From DRQF01 sp964559135 (GTDB lineage: Bacteria; Planctomycetota; GCA-002687715; DRQF01), in assembly GCA_964559135.1 (NCBI GenBank), contig CAZLGG010000114.1, positions 1 through 12,660 on the forward strand: a stretch of DNA of 12,660 nt. The letters run 5' to 3'. Shown here in pieces: positions 6,523-12,660 of this stretch. Under the pieces are notes generated by a model that searched no databases, was not told the origin of the DNA, and saw nothing but the letters and a program-made list of their open reading frames with translations. Both the position numbers and the translations under genes were made by a program. The first letter of the stretch is position 1. Every line of letters starts with the position of its first letter.

Positions 6523-8334
6523 ATGCGTAGGATCCATTTCCCTCGACCGCTCAGCGCGGTCATGCTGTTCATTCTGTGCTGCGGCACCCTTTTCGCCCAG
6601 TCGACCCCCCAGGCGACCTGGGCGCAGAACGTCGTCCTCTTCCAACCCGGAAGCAACCAAGGTGGCTCCGATCCCGAGAACGCCCTCGGCGACACGCCGA
6701 ACACATGGGTGCGTCTCGGTGACGGCGGAAACTTGGTTCTCGATTTCGGGGATGACTGGTCGACCTCGGGCGATTCCCAGACCGATATCTTCGTGGACGA
6801 ATTCGGGACCCCGGACAACTTTTACCTCTGCCTTTATCCCGCGGATGCGTTCACGACGAACGCTTTGGCCGGGCTGGGTTGGGTGTCCTGGGCGAACGGA
6901 ACCGTTTTTCAGGTCCCCTTCGTTTTCAACGGTCCCACCAACGTGGATCTTGACATGTTCATTCCCGGTTTCGCCGCATGTCAGCTCAAGTTCACGCAGC
7001 TGATGATCGAGGATGCGGGCTCCGGCAACGGACCCGAGATCATTCGGGTCTCCGCTCTCGTGTGCACCAACGGCGGCAACGTGCAGCCCGGGTGCGCTCC
7101 CGGTTATGCGGCGAGCGTCGAGGCCTCCATGGGCGGCGCGAACCAGCACTCGAACCACGATGACCCCACGGATGCCCTGGGTAACACGCCCAATACCCGG
7201 TTCAGCATGGGAAGTGGAGGAACCATCACGCTCTGCTTCTCGAACATCTTCACCACGAGCGGAGGCGCGAGCGCCGATCTTCTCGTGGATGAGTACAACG
7301 TTCCGGACTGCTACAATGTTTCGGTGCGCCCGGCGAATGCCGACACCGCGGCGGCCCTCCAAGCCGCGGGTCTGACCGATGACGGAGCGGGCTTCTTCGA
7401 ACTGCCCCAGCTGTTCTGCAGCGACGAGAACATTGACCTGGACGCCTACGTCCCCGGGCATGGGCCCTTGGAACTGCTGTTCGACTGCATCCGCATCGAC
7501 GACGACGGTTCACCCGGAGACGGTGCCGAGATCGTTCGGGTGCGGGCCGAGATCGTCTGTGACTATGCCCGTTTGGGCGACCGTGTGTTCGCGGACGCGG
7601 ACTGCGATGGCGTCCAGGACGCCAACGAGGTCGGCGTTCCCGGGGTCACCGTGAATCTCCTCGACGACCAGGGTCTCAACGTCCTCGCCCAGACCGTCAC
7701 CGACGACCACGGAAACTACGAGTTCGTCGTTCCCGCCGGAGCCTATCGCGTGAGCGTGTCCTTCGACCCCTCGAAGTTCTTCCTCACCCAGCCGGGTGTC
7801 GGCAACGATCCGGCTGGGGATAGCGACATCGTTCCCGGGTTCGACATGAGCGAGGTCGTCTCTCTCCAGGCGAACGAAGTCAACCATGACATCGACGCCG
7901 GTCTTTGTCTCGTTTGCACCGGTATCCAGGCGTTCGTGAACGACAACTTGCCCTCGTGCGGAACCAACATGGACCCGGTCATGAGCGCCACGCTTCCGGT
8001 CATCGGCACGGAGTTCACGCTCGACATTCAAAGTCAGTTCCCGAACGCTTTGACTCTCGTTTTCGCGAGCCTCGGCGCGCCGCAGCTCACCGTGATTCCC
8101 ACCGCGAACTGCAACGTGTGGTTGGACGTCGACAACCTGGTGTTGCTCTTCGTCCAGACCACCGATGCCAACGGCAACCTCTCGATCACCTTCCCGATCG
8201 TCCCGGATCCGGCCCTGGAAGGCTTCGAGATCACGTTGCAATCGCGCATCTGCTTCCCGGCCATTCCCAGCCCCATCCCGGGCTTGCCCGACTGGCCGAG
8301 CAACGCGGTCCACCTCGGACTGGGTTGTCAGTGA
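6523..8334 (+). CDS. Secreted modular protein: duplicated beta domain, SdrD-B-like domain and C-terminal module
   Basis: A 603-residue exported protein. Residues 1-25 are a signal peptide (basic start, hydrophobic core, cleavage after LFA). Residues about 31-181 and 194-346 are two copies of one domain sharing D-P-x-(D/N)-A-L-G-(D/N)-T-P-N-T, a G-G-x-(I/L)-x-L-x-F strand, T-S-G-x-x-x-x-D-(I/L) and an ending G-x-E-I-(I/V)-R-V-x-A-x-(I/V)-C; this resembles jelly-roll surface-protein domains. Residues about 351-463 match an SdrD-B/Cna-B-like domain (LGDRVFADADCDGVQDANE, DDHGNYEF, DIDAGL). The C-terminal 465-603 module (P-V-I-G-T-E-F-T-L-D..., SNAVHLGLGCQ) recalls a domain common at the C-terminus of planctomycete exported proteins. 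GGAG at 6508-6511 lies 11 nt before the ATG. A structural or adhesive surface role is likely; no catalytic motif is seen. Confidence 0.82.
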   Translation: MRRIHFPRPLSAVMLFILCCGTLFAQSTPQATWAQNVVLFQPGSNQGGSDPENALGDTPNTWVRLGDGGNLVLDFGDDWSTSGDSQTDIFVDEFGTPDNFYLCLYPADAFTTNALAGLGWVSWANGTVFQVPFVFNGPTNVDLDMFIPGFAACQLKFTQLMIEDAGSGNGPEIIRVSALVCTNGGNVQPGCAPGYAASVEASMGGANQHSNHDDPTDALGNTPNTRFSMGSGGTITLCFSNIFTTSGGASADLLVDEYNVPDCYNVSVRPANADTAAALQAAGLTDDGAGFFELPQLFCSDENIDLDAYVPGHGPLELLFDCIRIDDDGSPGDGAEIVRVRAEIVCDYARLGDRVFADADCDGVQDANEVGVPGVTVNLLDDQGLNVLAQTVTDDHGNYEFVVPAGAYRVSVSFDPSKFFLTQPGVGNDPAGDSDIVPGFDMSEVVSLQANEVNHDIDAGLCLVCTGIQAFVNDNLPSCGTNMDPVMSATLPVIGTEFTLDIQSQFPNALTLVFASLGAPQLTVIPTANCNVWLDVDNLVLLFVQTTDANGNLSITFPIVPDPALEGFEITLQSRICFPAIPSPIPGLPDWPSNAVHLGLGCQ

Positions 8335-8348
8335 AGTGAGCTGATTCC

Positions 8349-8368
8349 GAGGGGAGCTTGCTCCCTTC
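8349..8368 (+). repeat. First of two tandem hairpins after the secreted protein gene
   Basis: An inverted repeat GAGGGGAG-CTTG-CTCCCTTC: an 8-bp stem including one G-U pair, with a 4-nt loop, starting 14 nt after the stop codon. No T-run follows it. It may stabilise the 3' end or assist the adjacent terminator. Confidence 0.5.
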
Positions 8369-8374
8369 CACTCG

Positions 8375-8408
8375 AAGGGGCCCGCCTCGAGGCGGGCCTC
8401 TTCCTTTT
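8375..8408 (+). terminator. Rho-independent-type terminator of the secreted protein gene
   Basis: A 12-bp stem (AAGGGGCCCGCC, 8375-8386, pairing with GGCGGGCCTCTT, 8391-8402, one G-U pair) with loop TCGA, followed by a short T-rich tail TTCCTTTT (8401-8408). It lies between the + strand gene ending at 8334 and the convergent glycosyltransferase ending at 8445. On the minus strand the same stem has no U-run after it, so strong termination is expected only for the + transcript. Confidence 0.75.
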
Positions 8409-8444
8409 CCCCCGATGTGTTTGATGCGGTGCCGCTGCGTTGGG

Positions 8445-9152
8445 TTACAGGCGGATGAGGAAGAGCAGGTGGGAGAGGGCCGTGCGGACGACGCGCATCT
8501 TGGAGCGGCCTTGGGTGCGGGGACGCAGGGTCGAGGGGATTTCGGTGACGGTCATGTCCGCTTTCAAAGCGCGAACGAGCATCTCCGCCGTGGCGAGGAA
8601 ACCCTTGCTCTTCGGCGCGATGAGAGGCAGCGCGCCTTTGGCATAGGCCCGAAATCCGCAGGTGAAACAGGTGAGGTGCCGCCCTCGGCGTCCGAGCCGC
8701 CAATGATAGAGGCGGCTGGCAAGACGAGAGATCCGTTCGCGTCGGCGATCGAGCTCGAGCGCCAGCCCTTCCGCGCCCCACGGGGAGGCCGTCACCACTT
8801 GGGCGTCCTCCGCACCACCCCGCTCGAGGAGTCGGGGGATATCATCCAAAGGATAGGACATGTCGGCGTCATAGGTGACCACCCAGTTCCCGGTGCAGAA
8901 CGGGATTCCCTGGGAGATGGCTCCCCCCAGTCCCTCTCGCGGCGCGAGCCGGATCACCTTGACGGGAAAGTGCTGACCGTCCGCCCAGTTCCAGGCCTTC
9001 TCGAAGGTGTCGTCGGTCGAACCGTCGTCCACGAGCACGGCTTCCATGGCGATGTCGACCACGTGCTCGGCGTGGAACGTCGCGAGGGCCGGAAGGAGGT
9101 CATCCAGGGCCTCGGCTTCGTCGTGCATGGGAATGAGCAGGGTGAGATCCAT
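8445..9152 (-). CDS. Glycosyltransferase family 2 protein, dolichyl-phosphate-mannose-synthase-like
   Basis: A 235-residue cytoplasmic GT-A-fold glycosyltransferase that would transfer a sugar from a nucleotide donor, probably to a lipid carrier. Evidence: the N-terminal LTLLIPMHDEAE strand, nucleotide-binding DDGSTDDT (42-49), a GLGGAISQGI helix (74-83), metal-binding DxD as D95-A-D97 in YDADMSYP, and a C-terminal R-P-R-T-Q-G-R-S-K-M-R motif (about 211-221) that closes the active site in DPM1-like enzymes. It has no C-terminal membrane segments, so it matches the soluble short form. Starts at ATG 9152, with no strong ribosome site visible. It begins 36 bp after the propeller gene on the same strand, which suggests an operon. 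The acceptor and sugar are unknown. Confidence 0.85.
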   Translation of the reverse strand: MDLTLLIPMHDEAEALDDLLPALATFHAEHVVDIAMEAVLVDDGSTDDTFEKAWNWADGQHFPVKVIRLAPREGLGGAISQGIPFCTGNWVVTYDADMSYPLDDIPRLLERGGAEDAQVVTASPWGAEGLALELDRRRERISRLASRLYHWRLGRRGRHLTCFTCGFRAYAKGALPLIAPKSKGFLATAEMLVRALKADMTVTEIPSTLRPRTQGRSKMRVVRTALSHLLFLIRL

Positions 9153-9188
9153 GGAACGGGATATAACAACCCCGGTGAAGGGGGCCGT

Positions 9189-10376
9189 TCAGTTCTTGGT
9201 CGGCAGAAGGCGAGCCAATCGGACTCGGCGAGTCTTGTCGCCGCGTTCCGTCCACGCGATGAGGGCTCCTTCCCTCGAGGCCGTCATGCGGGGAAACCCG
9301 CTCGATCGACGGGGCGGGACCTTGGCGACCTCGACGGGGGGCGTCAGGGCACCGTCCGCGAGGATCCTCCGCACCCGTAGGGATGCCTGCTTTCCCTCGC
9401 CGCCGTCCTCGAGGAAGGACACGAGAGACGACCCGTCCGCGAGAACGACCACGTCGACGCGGCCGAGGGGGCTTCCCTCGGAGATTGTCACGGGCGCGTC
9501 GAAGGACTTGCCGCGATCTTTGGACCTTGCTGCGCAAACTCGCGGGGTTTCCTCGTCGCCCTCGGTGTACCAGACGGCCCAGACCGTTTTCCCTCGCGCC
9601 GCGAGGGCCGGGCCGTTCACGGGTCAGCCGGGGGTCTTCCAACCGTCCACGTGCAGGTCGAAGGCCTCCTCCCAGGTGCCGTCGGGGAGGCGTCGGCGTA
9701 TGCGGATGTCTCGCCGCTCGTCGTCCCGGCGGTCTCGCCAGGCCGCCACGACCACGTCGCCCGCCTGAACGAGCGCCGTGCAGCAGCATTCGCAGGTGCG
9801 ATCGTCCAGGAGTTGCTCGGGGCCGAGGGTGCCGTCGGCGGCGACCTCGCGAGCGAAGATCTGCTGATTGCCGGTTTTCTCGTGGGCGCGGCCGTCCAGC
9901 CAGACAGACAAGAACCCCCCTTTTTTCCTGGGAAGGAGGGCCGGGAAGCCATGTTCCGTCGGCGACCTGTCCTCATGGAGCCAAAACGTCCGAGATGTCT
10001 TCCGATCGGGGGGAAAAAGTCGACCGCGGATGCCGTAGGCGAACCGTCCCTCGCCCAGCTCTTCCAACGTGAGGAGAAGAAGGCGTCCCTTCGGGTCACG
10101 GGCCGCGACGGGGAAGTCGGCCCAATTGGCGAACCAGTCCTGCCCGTGGACCGTCATCGTCGTCCCGCTCGCACGCTCTCCGACGGCGCTCATGCGGTAG
10201 CCGAAACCCTCGCCCCGGCGCGTGAGCCAGCCGAGCCAGGGCTGCGCGGAATCCTCAGCCAAAAAGCGGGGATAAAAGCCGCCGGCCCCTTCGGGCAGGG
10301 TCACCGGGCGCACATCGATCTGGGCCGTCGCTGCGGCGGCGATCAAAAGGCCCGGAAGTAGGAATCGGTGGTTCAC
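9189..10376 (-). CDS. Secreted Asp-box/BNR propeller protein with in-frame UGA at codon 251 (candidate selenoprotein)
   Basis: Read through the internal UGA, this is a 395-residue exported protein. The signal peptide is residues 1-18 (MNHRFLLPGLLIAAAATA, A-T-A cleavage). The rest looks like a sialidase-type beta-propeller: repeated strands such as GFLSVWLDGRA (154-164), VVVAAWRDRRDD (208-219), an Asp-box S285-K-D-R-G-K-S-F292, LGRVDVVVLADGSSLVSFLE and LIAWTE. A Cys cluster C195-E-C-C-C199 lies in the middle. The frame is broken only by TGA at 9624-9626, then continues in the same frame to TGA 9189-9191. From memory, homologues have Cys at this point (G-C-P-V-N-G-P), so Sec insertion is plausible; a nonsense mutation, base error or split gene are the alternatives. 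Start chosen at GTG 10376, behind AGGAG with a 7-8-nt spacer; ATG 10391 is possible. No sialidase activity is claimed. Confidence 0.7.
9574..9616 (-). promoter_or_regulatory. Nested hairpin after the in-frame UGA, candidate bacterial SECIS element
   Basis: Counting from the first base after UGA, bases 8-14 (ACGGCCC) pair perfectly with 44-50 (GGGCCGU). Inside this, bases 17-23 (CCCUCGC) pair perfectly with 27-33 (GCGAGGG) around a GGC triloop (24-26). From the bacterial SECIS model as I recall it (a stem with a small apical loop about 16-37 nt after UGA and a G among the first loop bases), this fits. GC-rich coding DNA forms hairpins easily, so the fit is suggestive only. Confidence 0.45.
9624..9626 (-). 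other. In-frame UGA, candidate selenocysteine codon (residue 251)
   Basis: The codon context is ...D-G-W-K-T-P-G-UGA-P-V-N-G-P-A-L.... The flanking frame is continuous and protein-like on both sides. Other genes here use UGA as an ordinary stop, so this is not a genome-wide code change. TGC to TGA would need a C-to-A transversion. Confidence 0.5.
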
Positions 10377-10490
10377 GTTCGATCTCCTCATGAGCTGGGG
10401 CTCCATGATGCCCGATTCCGCCCTTCGGGTCGAACTTGCCGCTCTGTCCGGATAGGATTCCCCTTCCCACGAAAAGGAGTGAAAACGTCC

Positions 10491-11858
10491 ATGCCCGGCC
10501 CCAAGACGGCAGAATTCGACATCGGTGATCAGCCCATGGCAGGGGGCGTTCGACCTCTCCGAGCGGTCCGCACGTTTCGGGTGGGGGAGGTCGGCTGCAA
10601 GGTCAACCAGTGGGAGGGCCAGTGGCTGCGCGAGGGCTTGGCGGCCTTGGGATTGGACGAATCTTCCGACCGGGAGGCCGCGGACCTCTTCATCGTCAAT
10701 TCGTGCTCGGTGACCGGTTCCGGAGGCTCCAAGTCGCGCCACATGATCCGGCGTCTTGCCCGTGAGAATCCCGGGGCGCGCGTGATCGTGACCGGCTGCT
10801 ACGCCGTCTCGGACGAGGATGTGTGTCGGGGCCTGCCCGGGGTCGTGGCCGTTTTTGGGAATGATGAGAAGGAGGACATCGTTCCCTGGGTGGCGCGGGA
10901 AATCCTCGGGATGGATGGTTCCTTACCTGACCTCCCCCGAGGGATCAGTCGGTTTCAGGGACATACGCGGGCGTTCGTAAAGATTCAGGACGGCTGTCGC
11001 GACCACTGCACGTTTTGCATCATCCCGAGTCTGAGAGGTGAAATTCGAAGCCGCTCGGTGGCGGATCTTCTGGACGAATTGAGTCGGTTGGCGGCGAGCG
11101 GGTACAAGGAAGTCGTCTTCACCGGCGTGCATCTGGGGTATTTCGGGTGGGACCGGGGCGAAGCCGACGCGCTGATTCGTCTGTTGCGGGCGGCCAGAAC
11201 CGTCGACGGCCTGGAACGGGTCAAACTTTCCAGTATCGAGGTGCACGAGATCACGGACGAGCTCGTCCACCTCTTCGGGTCGGACCCCTTCTACGTGCCT
11301 CACTTCCATCTGCCCCTGCAGGCGGGCTGCGACCGCACGCTACGGCGTATGCGCAGGAAATACTCGACGGAACGATTCCGGTCGGCAGTGGAGCGTCTGA
11401 GGGACGCCATTCCGGAGCCCTGCCTCACGACCGACGTGATCGTGGGGTTCCCCGGCGAGACCGACGAGGACTTTGACGCGTCCGTCGCGTTCTGTCGGGA
11501 TATGGCCTTCGCGAAGATGCATATCTTTCCCTACAGCGTACGGGAGGGCACCGTCGCCGCGGATTTTCCGGAGAAGGTGGCGCCAAGGGTGATCAAGGAG
11601 CGCAAGGGGCGCTTGGCGGCTCTCGACGATGCGATGGCGGAGCGCTACCGGAAGACCCACGTCGGGCGTGTGGCACCCACGCTCATCGAGGATCGCCCGG
11701 GGCTCCTCGGGTCCCTCACCGGGCTTACGGATCGTTTTCTCCGCGTGGATCTAGAGGGATCGGCCCGACTTCGCGGCTGTATCGTGCCGGTCCGCCTGGA
11801 GTCCGTGGAGGGCGATCGCCTTCTCGGACGGCTCGCGATGGGGGAGGAGACGCCGTGA
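10491..11858 (+). CDS. mtaB: tRNA (N6-threonylcarbamoyladenosine(37)-C2)-methylthiotransferase MtaB
   Basis: A 455-residue radical-SAM enzyme that converts t6A to ms2t6A at position 37 of ANN-decoding tRNAs in the cytoplasm. The N-terminal UPF0004 domain has the three cluster cysteines: C36 in GEVGCKVNQ (the GCKVNQ form distinguishes MtaB from MiaB/RimO), C72 in VNSCSVT and C103 in VTGCYA. The radical-SAM motif is C169-R-D-H-C173-T-F-C176. FHLPLQAGCD and DVIVGFPGET are conserved family segments, and a TRAM-like RNA-binding domain ends the protein (from about residue 385). Start at ATG 10491, behind AAGGAG (10474-10479, 11-nt spacer); the frame is open to 10368, but that overlaps the divergent gene's start. 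The stop overlaps the next start (GTGA). Confidence 0.93.
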   Translation: MPGPKTAEFDIGDQPMAGGVRPLRAVRTFRVGEVGCKVNQWEGQWLREGLAALGLDESSDREAADLFIVNSCSVTGSGGSKSRHMIRRLARENPGARVIVTGCYAVSDEDVCRGLPGVVAVFGNDEKEDIVPWVAREILGMDGSLPDLPRGISRFQGHTRAFVKIQDGCRDHCTFCIIPSLRGEIRSRSVADLLDELSRLAASGYKEVVFTGVHLGYFGWDRGEADALIRLLRAARTVDGLERVKLSSIEVHEITDELVHLFGSDPFYVPHFHLPLQAGCDRTLRRMRRKYSTERFRSAVERLRDAIPEPCLTTDVIVGFPGETDEDFDASVAFCRDMAFAKMHIFPYSVREGTVAADFPEKVAPRVIKERKGRLAALDDAMAERYRKTHVGRVAPTLIEDRPGLLGSLTGLTDRFLRVDLEGSARLRGCIVPVRLESVEGDRLLGRLAMGEETP

Positions 11859-12625
11859 ACGACTCACCGCCTCCCGTCGATCTCGCGGACGTGATCCGTT
11901 GGCATCTGGAAAGCGAGCGGGCCTTCGGGTTGGATGCGTTGCCGCTCTCAGGCCTCCGGCCACCGGCGAGCAAGGATGTCCTCGCCCAACAGGCGCCTCC
12001 GACCGCCGTCGGCGGTTCTCCGGCTCCCCCATCCGAGGCGGTTTCCGCCGCGGACGTCGCCCAGGCTCTGGAGACGCTTGCGAGTCGGATGGTCGCCTGC
12101 ACCGCCTGCCGGCTCTCCGGGACGCGAACTCATGCCGTTCCGGGACAGGGCAACCCCAAGGCCCGCCTGATGTTCGTGGGCGAGGCGCCGGGGCGCGACG
12201 AAGACCTCCAGGGATTGGCATTCGTGGGACGGTCTGGTCAGCTCTTGACCCGGATGATCGAAGCCCTGGGCCTCCAACGGGAGGAGGTGTTCATCGCCAA
12301 CGTCATCAAGTGCCGCCCTCCGGAGAATCGGGACCCGGCGGCCGACGAAGTCCAGGCGTGTTTTCATTTCCTCATGGACCAGATCGATCTCATCCGCCCC
12401 GAGGTCATCTGCACGCTGGGCGGCTGCGCCACCAACAACCTCTTGGGGCGTGCGGACCCGATGCACCGCATGCGAGGCCGTGTTTTCCCTTTCCGAGGGG
12501 CGCAGGTCGTACCCACTTATCATCCCAGCTACCTGCTGCGGCGTCCGGAGGAGAAGAGGAAGGCCTGGGCGGATCTCCAAGTCGCGGCCCGGCTGCTGGG
12601 CCTGGAGATTCCGCGAAAGAGTTGA
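11855..12625 (+). CDS. udg: Family 4 uracil-DNA glycosylase, iron-sulfur type
   Basis: A 256-residue base-excision repair enzyme that removes uracil from DNA. The catalytic core begins near residue 75. The four [4Fe-4S] ligands are C82 and C85 (CTAC), C153 (IKCRPPENR) and C169; the spacings of 68 and 16 match those of the Thermus family 4 enzyme as I recall them. Motif A is GEAPGRDEDLQG (109-120), with the Glu of GEAPG that distinguishes family 4, followed by FVGRSGQLL. The uracil-binding motif is HPSYLLR (223-229). About 75 N-terminal residues, rich in Pro and Ala, are not part of the usual core. Start GTG 11855 overlaps the mtaB stop (GTGA) and follows GAGGAG (11844-11849). Confidence 0.92.
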   Translation: MNDSPPPVDLADVIRWHLESERAFGLDALPLSGLRPPASKDVLAQQAPPTAVGGSPAPPSEAVSAADVAQALETLASRMVACTACRLSGTRTHAVPGQGNPKARLMFVGEAPGRDEDLQGLAFVGRSGQLLTRMIEALGLQREEVFIANVIKCRPPENRDPAADEVQACFHFLMDQIDLIRPEVICTLGGCATNNLLGRADPMHRMRGRVFPFRGAQVVPTYHPSYLLRRPEEKRKAWADLQVAARLLGLEIPRKS

Positions 12626-12660
12626 TGCCGCTTGACGTTGTGGAGCCTGCCGCCCTATAG

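Noticed and set aside
5848..7461. 537-codon minus-strand open frame across the divergent spacer and the secreted protein gene.
   Set aside because: It overlaps two better-supported genes in other frames and its translation shows no recognisable domain.
7510..8781. 423-codon minus-strand open frame spanning the terminator and both convergent genes.
   Set aside because: It crosses a strong terminator hairpin and the GT2 gene in another frame; shadow frame in GC-rich DNA.
10430..10458. Possible promoter for mtaB (TTGCCG and TAGGAT).
   Set aside because: The spacing is only 11 bp and alternative pairings match poorly, so it was not annotated.
10377..10742. The open minus-strand frame of the propeller gene extends upstream to 10742.
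   Set aside because: That part overlaps the start of mtaB, does not resemble protein of the family, and lies before a clear signal peptide with a good ribosome site at 10376.
12625..12660. ATG overlapping the UDG stop (TGATG) opens an 11-codon frame ending in TAG at the window edge; a TTG at 12632 could begin a gene running off the edge.
   Set aside because: Too short to support a product, and nothing recognisable can be read in 35 bases.
1..12660. CRISPR arrays, tRNA or rRNA genes, insertion sequences, attachment sites.
   Set aside because: No direct-repeat arrays, transposase-like proteins, clover-leaf or rRNA sequence was recognised; there is also no gene-free stretch over 300 bases.

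Overview
The window is GC-rich and densely coded, with many ATGA/GTGA stop-start overlaps. The secreted proteins suggest a member of the Planctomycetota or a similar uncultivated lineage. They include an SdrD-B-like domain joined to a C-terminal module of the kind I associate with planctomycete exported proteins, an RskA-like repeat lipoprotein and an Asp-box beta-propeller. This assignment is an inference; there is no rRNA or marker-gene proof here.

Layout. Bases 1-5428 (+) form one tightly coupled operon: the C-terminus of an OppC/DppC-type permease, four consecutive ABC ATPases of the oligopeptide/nickel family arranged as two D-like/F-like pairs, and a 663-residue lipoprotein with four copies of an RskA-like beta domain. 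Every junction overlaps by 4 nt. Convergent to it (5409-6359, -) lies a Nudix-like protein with a non-canonical Nudix box. A divergent promoter region (6360-6522) separates it from a large secreted modular protein (6523-8334, +), which is followed by tandem hairpins including a likely terminator. Next come two minus-strand genes in a probable operon: a secreted Asp-box/BNR propeller protein (9189-10376) and a GT2 glycosyltransferase (8445-9152). Divergent from these are mtaB, a tRNA methylthiotransferase, and a translationally coupled family 4 uracil-DNA glycosylase (10491-12625, +).

The most unusual feature is in the propeller gene. Its frame is interrupted by a single in-frame UGA (9624-9626, codon 251), then stays open in the same frame for 144 more codons and includes an Asp-box. 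From memory of this protein family, the UGA falls where homologues have Cys (G-C-P-V-N-G-P). Starting 8 nt after the UGA is a nested hairpin: a 7-bp outer stem around a 7-bp inner stem capped by a GGC triloop. This fits the general form of a bacterial SECIS element. The gene is therefore a candidate for an undescribed periplasmic selenoprotein with a Cys-rich C-E-C-C-C motif. A nonsense mutation or base-call error remains possible. No selA/B/C/D gene is visible here.
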